Shown piece by piece: positions 6,016-14,285 of a DNA stretch of 15,726 nucleotides (positions are counted from its first letter, which is position 1; each line of letters starts with the position of its first letter). The DNA comes from Fimimonas sp963619835. Its GTDB lineage: Bacteria; Bacillota; Clostridia; Christensenellales; CAG-314. The stretch covers positions 1-15,726 of the forward strand of contig CAVEYD010000027.1 of the NCBI GenBank assembly GCA_963619835.1, written 5' to 3'. The translations under genes and the position numbers were made by a program. The notes beneath the pieces are model-generated. The model did no database searches. It saw only the letters and a program-made list of their open reading frames with translations, and was not told the DNA's origin.

Positions 6016-6909
6016 TCAAATTATACCTTGAACATAGCTTTGAGCGTCAAAGGTAATCAAATCATCAATTCCTTCTCCGACTCCGACAAAATAAACAGGG
6101 ATATCCATGTCATGTTTGATGGCAAGCACCACACCACCTTTTGCCGTTCCGTCAAGTTTAGTAAGCACTATTCCGTCAATATCTATAGCTTCATTAAATA
6201 TTTCTACTTGCGAAAGAGCATTTTGGCCTGTTGTTGCATCTAAAACAATCAAATTTTGTCTATTAGCTTCAGGAAACTCTCTATCTACAACTCGGCTAAT
6301 TTTCTTCAACTCTTCCATAAGGTTCTTTTTATTATGAAGTCTTCCTGCCGTATCGACAAGAACAACATCCGTCCCCCTGCTCTTAGCAGACGAGACCGCA
6401 TCAAAAACTACTGCGGCGGGATCACTACCTTCCTCGTGTTTGATAATTCTAACCTTAGCTCGATCAGCCCACACCTCAAGCTGTTCACTTGCAGCCGCTC
6501 TAAATGTATCTGCAGCAGCTATAACAACCGATTTTCCTTGTTTAACAAAGATATTTGCCAGTTTCCCAATCGTAGTAGTTTTTCCGACGCCATTTACGCC
6601 CGCAACTAAGATAACCATAGGCGTTTTAAGTTCAAACTTGTCGTAGCCCAGCATATCGACCAAAACTTCGCGCAAATACTCATTTGCTTTTTTGGCATCA
6701 GATACATTATCTTTGCGCATACGCTCTCTAAGTTCATCGATAATACAAATTGTCGTATCCTCACCGATGTCACTTTGTAAAAGAATAAACTCTAATTCGT
6801 CGTAAAAATCGTCATCAAATATTCCACGTTTAAACAGCTCGTTTAATTTAAAGCCAATTGCTTGCTTTGTCTTCTTTAAGCCATCAATAATTTTTTGAAA
6901 GAACCCCAT
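6016..6909 (-). CDS. ftsY: Signal recognition particle receptor FtsY
   Basis: FtsY is the membrane-associated SRP receptor GTPase that receives Ffh-ribosome complexes and hands them to SecYEG. The 297-residue protein has a short NG core without the long acidic A domain of E. coli, as is usual in Firmicutes. The N domain covers about 1-95, starting MGFFQKIIDGLKKTK, an amphipathic segment suited to membrane contact. The G domain carries GVNGVGKTT (104-112), DTFRAAA (134-140), DTAGR (186-190) and TKLDGTAKGG (250-259). The C-terminus ends with GEGIDDLITFD, the standard closing motif. The start lies 8 bases after the smc stop, and its AGGTG site overlaps that stop. Confidence 0.98.
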   Translation of the reverse strand: MGFFQKIIDGLKKTKQAIGFKLNELFKRGIFDDDFYDELEFILLQSDIGEDTTICIIDELRERMRKDNVSDAKKANEYLREVLVDMLGYDKFELKTPMVILVAGVNGVGKTTTIGKLANIFVKQGKSVVIAAADTFRAAASEQLEVWADRAKVRIIKHEEGSDPAAVVFDAVSSAKSRGTDVVLVDTAGRLHNKKNLMEELKKISRVVDREFPEANRQNLIVLDATTGQNALSQVEIFNEAIDIDGIVLTKLDGTAKGGVVLAIKHDMDIPVYFVGVGEGIDDLITFDAQSYVQGII

Positions 6910-6916
6910 AAAACAC

Positions 6917-9900
6917 CTACATAGCTTGTTTTACTGCCTCGGTTAACTTGACCGAAACTATTTTAGACACACCTTTTTCTTCCATTGTTACGCCATAAAG
7001 CACATCGGCATTTTCCATAGTCGGCTTTTTGTGCGTAATAACAACAAACTGAGTAGAAGAAGAAAATTTACGCAAATACTTAGCAATACGTTCACAGTTT
7101 GCGTCATCCAATGCTGCTTCAATTTCGTCCAAAACACAAAACGGCATCGGATTATATTTTAAGATAGCAAACAAAATCGAACATGCGGTCATAGTACGTT
7201 CACCGCCGGAAAGCAACGAAATATTCTGCAACTTCTTTCCGGGAGGTTGTGCTTCTATTTCAATACCTTGATTCAACTTCTCTTTTGTCGGATCATTTTC
7301 CACGTACAATCTTGCATTACCACCATTAAACAACTCTCTAAATATAACCTTAAAGTTTTCGTTTATCTTGTCCATTCCCTCACGGAAACGAACTTCAATA
7401 TCACTTTCCAAGCCTTTAAGAACAGACTTTAAGTCATCTTCTGCTTTATTTAGGTCATCAATTTGTGCAATGTAGTTATTGTAACGTTCTTCTGTTTCCG
7501 CAAGCTCATCGATAGCATGTACGTTAACAGAGCCAAGCCTTTGCAAGGAACCTTTAAGTTCGGAAATGCGCGCTTTTCCAGCTTCCTTGTCGTAATTTTC
7601 GTCTTTGTATTGCATTGCAGCGGAATATGTTATTCCATATTCGTCTTGCACTCGCTCCTGTAACTCAATCAAGTCATCGTCAATTTTGCTAATTACATAC
7701 TCTTCATGTTCAATTGAAGCCTTCACACCTTCAAGCTCATTAGACAAGCGCATTCTTTCATCAGAATAAAACTGAAAATCTTTGTTAATTTGTTCACTAA
7801 GATTATCCGATGATTCAATCTCTGCAATAACTTTATTCAATTCATTCTGTAAAGCAGAATTTATCGCTGTTTCATCAAGTGACTTGTACAAAATATCAAT
7901 TGAATTGTTTATCTGCAAAATATATTTATTTCGTTGTTCAATATCGTCCTTCAATAAAAATATCTTGTCAGAATTTGATTTAATTTCCTTTTCTGCTAAA
8001 GCAATATTGTTTGCCAAAACTTCAATACGAGTGCCTTTACCGCTAAGCACCGAGTACATATTTTCTTTAGCAGTATTTTCCGCATCCAAGTTACTCTTCA
8101 AATGTTCCAACTTTTCACGAGTTTTCTTGTCAACTGTCGAAAGCTCATCAATACGATTTTGAGTTTTAAGAAGCAGTTCATCAATTTCCTTTAAACGCAA
8201 ATCTATTTTTTCTTTTTCGCCGGAAAGACTCAGAATATTATTTTTATCTGAGTTAGACAACGTATTGGAGGTTTCAATCTTTTCCTTTGCAGTAACGATT
8301 TCAACATTGAGCGCATTTATACCATCAAGGAGCGTTTGCAAAGAATTTCTAGCTTCTTTCAAAGAATTTTCTAGTTTAATTTTTCTGCCTTCAACCTCAA
8401 CAAGTTCAGCTTTAGCTGTTTTTAACCGTTCTTCACGTTCAGATATTTGAGAGTCATAAGAAAGCAAACCTCCGTTATTTTGTTTCTTAATGCTTCCTCC
8501 CTCCAAAGATCCGTCATTATTTATTCTTTCTCCAGTAAGAGTGACTATACGATGGACATAATGATACTTTTTACTTATCTTAACAGCATTATCATATGTA
8601 TCGACAATTATTATCCCGCCAAGCAACGAGTCAAATACATTTAAGTAATGTCTATCAAAACTTACAAGCTCACTTGCAATCCCAAGAACACCACTTTCTT
8701 TTAAAACCTCAGCACGATCGATTCCATGCGGTTTCATGGAGCTAACTGGCAAAAATGTTGCCCTGCCATAATCGTGAGATTTAAGATAATTGATCAAATA
8801 CTTAACGTCATCTTCATTTTCTGCGACGACACTCTGCAGTCTTCCGCCAAGTGCAACCTCAATTGCATTTTGCAAGCGTGGTTCAACTTTAATAAGGTTG
8901 CCAACCACCCCACAAATATGAGCAGAAAGCTCACTATTTTTTTGTGCATCTTGCATAAGCGATTGTACGCTGTATGTATACCCTTTGTAATTTTCAGCGA
9001 AATCGCGAAGCATGTCAATGCCACCTTTTTCACTAGACACAATTTGCTGTACACGACGAACTTCTTTGTCTTGTTCAAAACATTGATATTCCAAATTTTT
9101 TACAATTTGACGAAGTTCTGCAGCTTTTTTATCTTCTTCTGCACGACGCTTAAGTAAAGATTCGTGCTTACCAATTAAATCGCCTTCTTCACCGGCGGAT
9201 TCTTTTAATTTGTCGGAAAGTTCAATCTCTTTATTTTTTATTTCAATTAAACGTGCTTCCAAAGTTGATTTTTCAGCTTCTAAAGATGCTATCTTTGAAT
9301 TTAGTAAAGAAATGTTAGCTACAATATCATCAATTTTTTTACGGCAGTCGTCTGTATCTTGTTTGATGCTATCAACACGAGCATTAATTTGCGCAAATTT
9401 TTTTCCATCAAGATCCTTCTCACTAAACAGCAAAGTTTTTTCTGAATTGTATTTATCTATCCCCAATTTCAACTCTTTAACAGCATTATCTAAAGATGAA
9501 ATTTCACTTTCGTTTCTTGATATTTGTTCGTTAGTCAGCTCAATTTCTTTTTGTAAGCTTTTTACACGCTCCAAAACCAAATTTTTCTCACCGGCATTTT
9601 TTTGAAGTTCAACAGCCAACTCAACTTTTTTATCATGCAATTTAGCTATTTCTTCATTTAAACTATTACGTTTGTGGAACAATTCATCATATTTTTCATT
9701 TGCATCCGCAAGTTTAGATTCCTTCAACGAAAATTCTTCTTTAAGACCTTGAATTTTCTTTTTACCATTTTCCTTGTCCAAACTTGCATTATCATAACCA
9801 TAAATATATGCGTTAATTTCAAACAAGCGTAACTCGTTGTATAAATCTAGATATTTTTTCGCGATAGTCGATTGTCGACGAAGTTCCGGCAACCTATGCT

Positions 9901-10498
9901 TTAGTTCTTCGACAATAATCATTGTACTTTCAATATTGCCACGAGTTTTTTCAAGTTTACGTTCGGTTTCTTCTTTCTTTAATCTAAAAGAAGAAATTCC
10001 AAGCGCTTCCTCAAAAATCGCACGACGATCTTCAGGACGTGCATTGAGTATTGCATCCATACGTCCCTGTCCGACGATTGAATATCCTTCTTTACCAAGT
10101 CCAACACCGCGCAAAAGAGCGAGAATATCCTTCAATCTAACAACGTTTCTGTTAAGAAGGTACTCGCTTTCGTTATTGCGATATAGTTTACGACTAATAA
10201 TTATCTCATCCATGTCGATGGGAAAAATGCGAGTTGTGTTGTCCATAAACAAAGAAACTTCACAATAGCTCATTGATTTTCTGCTATCAGTTCCGTTGAA
10301 AATCAAATCTTGCATCAACTTACCACGAAGATTTTTAGTACTTTGCTCACCTAAGACCCATCTTATTGCATCAGAAATATTACTTTTTCCACAACCGTTC
10401 GGTCCTACAATTCCGGTTACGGGCTGGTCGAATTTAAGTTCAACTTTATCCGCGAAACTTTTAAAACCGTACATCTCAACTTTTTTCAAGTACAACAC
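6917..10498 (-). CDS. smc: Chromosome partition protein Smc
   Basis: Smc is the long-hinge ATPase that, with ScpA and ScpB, compacts and separates replicated chromosomes. The 1193-residue protein has the full architecture. The N-terminal ATPase lobe has Walker A GPNGCGKSN (32-40) and a Q-loop region GQGRMDAIL (143-151). A coiled coil follows to about 490. The hinge spans about 495-665, starting DMLRDFAENYKGYTY. A returning coiled coil leads to the C-terminal lobe with signature LSGGERT (about 1095) and Walker B FCVLDEIEAALDD (about 1120). The start is GTG at 10498, which shares its first base with the rnc stop (TAGTG), with GGAG 9 bases upstream. A TTG one codon later is possible. scpA and scpB are not in the window. 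Confidence 0.98.
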   Translation of the reverse strand: MLYLKKVEMYGFKSFADKVELKFDQPVTGIVGPNGCGKSNISDAIRWVLGEQSTKNLRGKLMQDLIFNGTDSRKSMSYCEVSLFMDNTTRIFPIDMDEIIISRKLYRNNESEYLLNRNVVRLKDILALLRGVGLGKEGYSIVGQGRMDAILNARPEDRRAIFEEALGISSFRLKKEETERKLEKTRGNIESTMIIVEELKHRLPELRRQSTIAKKYLDLYNELRLFEINAYIYGYDNASLDKENGKKKIQGLKEEFSLKESKLADANEKYDELFHKRNSLNEEIAKLHDKKVELAVELQKNAGEKNLVLERVKSLQKEIELTNEQISRNESEISSLDNAVKELKLGIDKYNSEKTLLFSEKDLDGKKFAQINARVDSIKQDTDDCRKKIDDIVANISLLNSKIASLEAEKSTLEARLIEIKNKEIELSDKLKESAGEEGDLIGKHESLLKRRAEEDKKAAELRQIVKNLEYQCFEQDKEVRRVQQIVSSEKGGIDMLRDFAENYKGYTYSVQSLMQDAQKNSELSAHICGVVGNLIKVEPRLQNAIEVALGGRLQSVVAENEDDVKYLINYLKSHDYGRATFLPVSSMKPHGIDRAEVLKESGVLGIASELVSFDRHYLNVFDSLLGGIIIVDTYDNAVKISKKYHYVHRIVTLTGERINNDGSLEGGSIKKQNNGGLLSYDSQISEREERLKTAKAELVEVEGRKIKLENSLKEARNSLQTLLDGINALNVEIVTAKEKIETSNTLSNSDKNNILSLSGEKEKIDLRLKEIDELLLKTQNRIDELSTVDKKTREKLEHLKSNLDAENTAKENMYSVLSGKGTRIEVLANNIALAEKEIKSNSDKIFLLKDDIEQRNKYILQINNSIDILYKSLDETAINSALQNELNKVIAEIESSDNLSEQINKDFQFYSDERMRLSNELEGVKASIEHEEYVISKIDDDLIELQERVQDEYGITYSAAMQYKDENYDKEAGKARISELKGSLQRLGSVNVHAIDELAETEERYNNYIAQIDDLNKAEDDLKSVLKGLESDIEVRFREGMDKINENFKVIFRELFNGGNARLYVENDPTKEKLNQGIEIEAQPPGKKLQNISLLSGGERTMTACSILFAILKYNPMPFCVLDEIEAALDDANCERIAKYLRKFSSSTQFVVITHKKPTMENADVLYGVTMEEKGVSKIVSVKLTEAVKQAM

Positions 10499-11166
10499 TA
10501 ATCAATTCTCCATTTAGACAAAATTTTTTTCGCCGCATTTTGTTCGGCAACTTTTATGCTTCCACCTACGCCTGTACATTCCCGATTTTTGTTTATCAGT
10601 AGAGCCACTTCATATGAAGGTTTGTTATCAGGCCCGGTTTTACCTATCAAAGCGTATTCAATAGACATTTTTTTACTTTGGCAATACTCTTGCAACAAAC
10701 TTTTGCAATCTTTTTTTGCAATTGCTTTGATTGACGAAAGTTCATTAGATAATGTACGAAGTACAAATTCTTTTGCACATGCCATACCTCCGTCCAAATA
10801 AATAGCACATAAAATAGCTTCGTATAAATTTGCATTTATTTTCTTGGATTGCGTCAAGATGGAATAAGAATTATCCGCTATAAGCAGGTATCTCAAAATA
10901 TCCATCCTTTCAACAACAGGTCTCAAGCCATCAGCCGAAACAAGCTGAGCCCTAACCTTTGAAAGTTGCCCATCATCGAATCGAGAATACTTTTCATATA
11001 TATATTCAGAAACAATGTACTCTAAAATAGCATCTCCCAAAAACTCCATTCTTTCGTTATCCAACACATTATGCTGTTTTGCATACGACGAATGTACAAA
11101 TGCTTGACGAAGGAATTGCTCATTTTTAAAATGATAACCTATTCTTTTTTCAATTAAATCAATCAT
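10498..11166 (-). CDS. rnc: Ribonuclease III
   Basis: RNase III cleaves double-stranded RNA, including the 30S rRNA precursor. The 222-residue protein has an endonuclease domain with the signature NERMEFLGDAIL (37-48; E38, E41 and D45 in E. coli-like positions) and a C-terminal dsRNA-binding domain from about 150. That domain contains KKDCKSLLQEYCQ, PSYEVALL and the final GGSIKVAEQNAAKKIL. The second metal-binding motif, normally D-x-x-E, reads N-L-Y-E here (N113, E116), so an Asp is replaced by Asn. The loop before it is also short. I chose ATG 11166; a TTG at 11169 is adjacent. The ribosome binding site is weak. In many Firmicutes acpP or plsX-acpP precedes rnc, but here rpmF does. The gene overlaps smc by one base. 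Confidence 0.96.
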   Translation of the reverse strand: MIDLIEKRIGYHFKNEQFLRQAFVHSSYAKQHNVLDNERMEFLGDAILEYIVSEYIYEKYSRFDDGQLSKVRAQLVSADGLRPVVERMDILRYLLIADNSYSILTQSKKINANLYEAILCAIYLDGGMACAKEFVLRTLSNELSSIKAIAKKDCKSLLQEYCQSKKMSIEYALIGKTGPDNKPSYEVALLINKNRECTGVGGSIKVAEQNAAKKILSKWRID

Positions 11167-11195
11167 CAAAAATCTCTATTCGAAAGTTTTTTTAA

Positions 11196-11224
11196 ATTAT
11201 ACTATAAAATAATACAATTAGCAA
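11196..11224 (-). promoter_or_regulatory. Sigma-A-type promoter of rnc-smc-ftsY
   Basis: TTGCTA (11224-11219) and a perfect TATAAT (11201-11196) on the minus strand are 17 bases apart. Predicted transcription starts near 11189, about 23 bases before the rnc ATG. A duplicated 12-bp element lies about 20 bases upstream of the -35 box, and the rpmF terminator lies beyond it, so this promoter opens a separate transcript. Confidence 0.8.
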
Positions 11225-11245
11225 TGAAAAAAGGCAAAAAAACTC

Positions 11246-11277
11246 ATTGTTTCACAAAACTACATATTGTTTCACAA
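11246..11277 (-). repeat. Two direct copies of TTGTGAAACAAT upstream of the rnc promoter
   Basis: The 12-bp sequence attgtttcacaa occurs at 11246-11257 and again at 11266-11277, with a start-to-start distance of 20 bp, about two helical turns. Each copy contains a short inverted repeat, TTGT-GAA-ACAA. The pair lies in the 116-base gap between the rpmF terminator and the rnc promoter, with the nearer copy 21 bases upstream of the -35 box. This looks like a tandem regulator-binding site. The protein that would bind is unknown. Confidence 0.5.
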
Positions 11278-11280
11278 CGC

Positions 11281-11308
11281 AAAAAACCACCGACAAAAAT
11301 CGGTGGTT
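11281..11308 (-). terminator. Rho-independent terminator after rpmF
   Basis: A perfect 9-bp stem (aaccaccga at 11285-11293 with tcggtggtt at 11300-11308) has a 6-base loop and five G-C pairs. It is followed on the minus strand by a T run (11284-11281, plus the stem's own last Ts). It begins 23 bases after the rpmF stop codon and ends the yceD-rpmF transcript. Confidence 0.92.
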
Positions 11309-11331
11309 AAATGTTTCTAATTATTCTAAAC

Positions 11332-11520
11332 TTATTTCTTATCAGCGGAAACTTCTACTACTTGACTACCGTCATAGTATCCACAAGCGTCGCAAACTTT
11401 ATGAGCAACCTTAAGTTCGTGACATTGAGGACATTCTACCAAAGTAGGAGCCGAAGCCGTCCAGTTAGCGGCTCTTGTATGCTTTCTTTGTTTAGATGTT
11501 TTTCTCTTGGGTACTGCCAT
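11332..11520 (-). CDS. rpmF: Large ribosomal subunit protein bL32 (zinc-ribbon form)
   Basis: L32 is a small 50S protein. The 62 residues start with the family signature MAVPKRKTSKQRKHTRAANW. They carry two cysteine pairs, C30/C33 (ECPQC) and C43/C46 (VCDAC), forming the zinc ribbon of the C+ form. The C-terminal tail is short and polar. A strong GGAGGTG site lies 7 bases before the ATG. It begins 15 bases after yceD, and the yceD-rpmF pairing is widely conserved. A strong terminator follows. In many bacteria plsX comes next, but here there is none. Confidence 0.98.
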   Translation of the reverse strand: MAVPKRKTSKQRKHTRAANWTASAPTLVECPQCHELKVAHKVCDACGYYDGSQVVEVSADKK

Positions 11521-11535
11521 TGTGATGCACCTCCG

Positions 11536-12033
11536 TTAGAATTTTAAATTTTTAAGAAAGGAAAAAGCATTTTCCCTTGTTGTGTCGCAATCGCAATCAC
11601 AAACATTTCTATCTGCGCCACACTTTGGACACAATCCCTTACAATCTTCTTTACACAAGAAAGATGTGGGTAAATTTAACACAATTTCCTGATATAATGC
11701 CTCAGTGATATCCAACTTACTTCCTGTGTAGACAAAATCATCCGGATTTTCGGCATAATCTCTACAAAAAGTCAGCTCTATCGGAAAATCAAACTTATTC
11801 ACTATCGGCTTTACACACCTGTCACAAATTCCGCTTATTTCCAAATTTATTTTTCCATGCACAGATATGCTTGGATTGGTAAACATAACACAGAGTGAAT
11901 ATTTTGCAGAAATAAACTTTGATTGCGGATAAGGAAGCAATGAATCATCTGGTAAAAAATTCCCTTCAAACTCAAAACTTTTTCCCTCATTTGACAAATT
12001 TTGTGTTAAATCAATTATCACATTAGTAGACAC
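11536..12033 (-). CDS. yceD: DUF177 (YceD) family protein, ribosome/rRNA-linked
   Basis: DUF177/YceD proteins are encoded next to rpmF in most bacteria, and some members are needed for normal 23S rRNA accumulation. The 165-residue protein has the usual layout: an N-terminal strand IIDLTQNL, a CxxC pair in GICDRCVKP (C70, C73), then the cysteine-rich C-terminal segment CKEDCKGLCPKCG (127-139) with further cysteines at 145, 147 and 149. Together these suggest metal binding. The start is uncertain. GTG at 12033 has no ribosome binding site and lies only about 8 bases after a promoter -10 box. A GTG at 12021 would give MIIDLTQ, closer to the family start, but it too lacks a GGAGG site. It lies 42 bases after ackA. 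Confidence 0.9.
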   Translation of the reverse strand: MSTNVIIDLTQNLSNEGKSFEFEGNFLPDDSLLPYPQSKFISAKYSLCVMFTNPSISVHGKINLEISGICDRCVKPIVNKFDFPIELTFCRDYAENPDDFVYTGSKLDITEALYQEIVLNLPTSFLCKEDCKGLCPKCGADRNVCDCDCDTTRENAFSFLKNLKF

Positions 12034-12040
12034 GATATCT

Positions 12041-12069
12041 ATTGTACAAAATTAGTTGGTATTTGTCAA
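12041..12069 (-). promoter_or_regulatory. Sigma-A-type promoter at the start of yceD
   Basis: A perfect TTGACA (12069-12064) and TACAAT (12046-12041) on the minus strand are 17 bases apart and fill most of the 42-base ackA-yceD gap. The predicted start point is near 12034, next to the GTG at 12033, so the yceD message would have essentially no 5' leader. It lets yceD-rpmF be made independently of pta-ackA, for which I saw no terminator. Confidence 0.75.
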
Positions 12070-12075
12070 CAGTTT

Positions 12076-13278
12076 TTATGCTAAATTTGCAACAACCATC
12101 GTCTCACGAGCAATAACAAGTTCTTCATTGGTAGGAATTACCAAAACTTTAACCTTACTATCTTCCGATTGTATCTCGGCAATAACACCATTGGGGCAAT
12201 TTTCGTTCTTTTGTTTGTCAAGCTTAACGCCTAAATATTCCATGTCAGAAAGCGCCATATCTCTAACACAGTAAACATGTTCACCAACACCGGCAGTAAA
12301 CACGATGGCATCAACACCATTCATAGCGGCAGCATAAGCGCCAATGTACTTCTTTGTTGCGTAACTAAACATTTTTAATGCAAGCTCGCAACGGTAATCA
12401 CCTTTTTCAGCTCCGGCCGTTAAATCTCTGAAGTCCGAATAACCGCCTGAAATTCCCTTCATTCCGCACTCTTTATTTAAGTAATTTAGAGTTTGACTTA
12501 CGTCCATGCCTTCCTTTTTTGCAATATATTCGGCAGCAGCAAAATCTATATCTCCGCTTCTTGTTCCCATAGGAACACCGGCAAGGGGTGTAAAGCCCAT
12601 CGATGTATCAATACATTTTCCGCCCTTAACAGCCGAAATAGACGAACCGTTTCCAAGGTGACATGTAATAATTTTAAGATCTTTTATATCCTTTCCCAAG
12701 TAGTCGGCGCATTGTTGTGAAACAAATTTGTGGCTTGTTCCGTGTGCTCCGTAACGACGAATTTTATACTTTTCGTAGTGCTCATATTTAACTGCATACA
12801 TATAAGCATAGTCTGGCATAGTAAAATGAAAACCTGTATCAAACACAAGAACCATTGGTGTGTTGGGCATTTCGGCAAGACATGCATTTACACCGATTAT
12901 TGCCGCAGGGTTATGAAGAGGCGCAAGATCCTTTATTTCTTCCATAAGCACCATCGCTTCAGGCGTAACAAGTGTGGGTTGTTTAAAAGCTTCACCGCTG
13001 GCAACAACTCTGTGGCCAACTCCGTCAATTTCCGACATAGATTTTATCACACCAACTTTTGGATCGGACAATGTGTCCAACACAAGCTTTACTGCAACTT
13101 GGTGATTTGGCATATCTACAACTTTTTCAATTTTATTTTCGGATGTTTTGTAACTGAAAATAGGATTTGCAATACCAATACGTTCACAATTTCCCTTTGC
13201 AAGAACGTTTTCTGTTTCCATATCAATCAATTGGTATTTTAAAGACGAACTTCCGGAATTTATAACAAGAATTTTCAT
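12076..13278 (-). CDS. ackA: Acetate kinase
   Basis: Acetate kinase converts acetyl phosphate and ADP to acetate and ATP, the ATP-yielding last step of fermentative acetate formation, and runs in reverse for acetate use. The 400-residue length is standard. Visible motifs are the N-terminal MKILVINSGSSSLKYQL with N7, GHRVV with R90, HNP (H122), FDTGFH (D147), RRYGAHGTSH (H179), HLGNGSS (207-213), MGTRSGDID (R240) and TNEE near 383-386 with the catalytic Glu. These match the ASKHA-fold active site. It follows pta by 11 bases with an AAGGTGAT ribosome binding site, so the two form one operon carrying out acetyl-CoA to acetate. Confidence 0.98.
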   Translation of the reverse strand: MKILVINSGSSSLKYQLIDMETENVLAKGNCERIGIANPIFSYKTSENKIEKVVDMPNHQVAVKLVLDTLSDPKVGVIKSMSEIDGVGHRVVASGEAFKQPTLVTPEAMVLMEEIKDLAPLHNPAAIIGVNACLAEMPNTPMVLVFDTGFHFTMPDYAYMYAVKYEHYEKYKIRRYGAHGTSHKFVSQQCADYLGKDIKDLKIITCHLGNGSSISAVKGGKCIDTSMGFTPLAGVPMGTRSGDIDFAAAEYIAKKEGMDVSQTLNYLNKECGMKGISGGYSDFRDLTAGAEKGDYRCELALKMFSYATKKYIGAYAAAMNGVDAIVFTAGVGEHVYCVRDMALSDMEYLGVKLDKQKNENCPNGVIAEIQSEDSKVKVLVIPTNEELVIARETMVVANLA

Positions 13279-13289
13279 TTTATATCACC

Positions 13290-14285
13290 TTAAAACTGTG
13301 TTTGTAAAACAGTAATAGCCACTGCAGCAACAATGTCGTCAGATTTGCATCCACGTGAAAGATCATTAAGAGGCTTAGCAAATCCTTGACAAATTGGACC
13401 AACAGCCATAAAACCGCCAAGACGTTCAGCGATCTTGTAGCCAATATTACCTGCTTGTAAATCGGGGAAGATAAACACATTAGCATGACCTGCAACTTGA
13501 CTGCCAGGCGCTTTCATAGCTCCGACAGAGGGAACTATAGCGGCATCAAATTGAAGCTCTCCATCCAGCATCAAATCCGGCGCTTTTTCTTTTGCAATAC
13601 GTACAGCTTCTGCAACCATCGTAACATTATCATGCTTTGCACTACCTTTGGACGAGAATGAAAGCAAAGCAACTTTGGGTTCAATGCCTGCAATTGCCTT
13701 TGCAGATTTTGCCGTAGCTATTGCGCAGTCAGCTAAACCCTCTGAAGTATACGTGGGGTTCAAACCACAGTCGGCAAATACAACCAAACCATCCGGGCAG
13801 TACTGATTACCTTGCGGAGGGCAAATCATCAAATTAAAGCTTGATACAGCACTAACTCCGGGTGCGGTTTTAATAATTTGCAGTCCGGGACGCAAAGTGT
13901 TAGCCGTCGAATGGCATGCACCGGAAACAAGTCCGTCAACATCGCCCATTTTAAGCATCATTGCACCAAAATATGTTCCGTCCTTCAGCAATTGGGATGC
14001 TTGTTCGGGCGTCATTCCTTTAGATGCACGAAGTTCGCATAACTTAGCATTATACGCAGGAAGTTTATCAGACGTAGCAGGATCAACTATTTCTACCCCT
14101 GTCAAATCGATATCAGGATTATCGATCTTAATTTTATCTTCATTACCAAGCAGAACAATTTTAGCAATTCCCTGTTTTGTAGCATCTGAAGCCGCCTTGA
14201 CCACACGACTATCTTCTCCCTCGCACAAAACTATTGTTTTGTTAAGGGATGCAGCTTTTTGCTTAATACTTTGCAAAATATCCAT
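13290..14285 (-). CDS. pta: Phosphate acetyltransferase
   Basis: Phosphotransacetylase converts acetyl-CoA and phosphate to acetyl phosphate and CoA, feeding AckA. The 331-residue protein is the short class, consisting only of the PTA_PTB domain, as in clostridia. Recognisable stretches are ILQSIKQKAASLNKTIVLCEGEDSRVVKAA at the N-terminus, MMLKMGDVDGLVSGACHSTANTLRPGLQII, then SVGAMKAPGSQVAGHANVFIFPDLQAGNIGYK and GPICQGFAKPLNDLSRGC near the C-terminus. I chose ATG 14285 because AAAGGAG lies 8 bases upstream. A frame opening at 14396 adds 37 residues that do not look like the family and lacks a ribosome binding site. The promoter lies about 165-190 bases upstream, leaving a long leader. Confidence 0.97.
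   Translation of the reverse strand: MDILQSIKQKAASLNKTIVLCEGEDSRVVKAASDATKQGIAKIVLLGNEDKIKIDNPDIDLTGVEIVDPATSDKLPAYNAKLCELRASKGMTPEQASQLLKDGTYFGAMMLKMGDVDGLVSGACHSTANTLRPGLQIIKTAPGVSAVSSFNLMICPPQGNQYCPDGLVVFADCGLNPTYTSEGLADCAIATAKSAKAIAGIEPKVALLSFSSKGSAKHDNVTMVAEAVRIAKEKAPDLMLDGELQFDAAIVPSVGAMKAPGSQVAGHANVFIFPDLQAGNIGYKIAERLGGFMAVGPICQGFAKPLNDLSRGCKSDDIVAAVAITVLQTQF

Noticed and set aside
8794..9078. Minus-strand open frame inside smc, and many plus-strand open frames over the minus-strand genes
   Set aside because: They overlap strongly conserved coding sequence, lack ribosome binding sites and show no family resemblance. They are by-products of AT-rich coding DNA.
11246..11277. TTGTGAA halves as a Rex (redox regulator) operator
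   Set aside because: Rex sites are inverted TTGTGAA-N4-TTCACAA pairs. Here the two copies are direct repeats 20 bp apart, so the match is only to one half-site.
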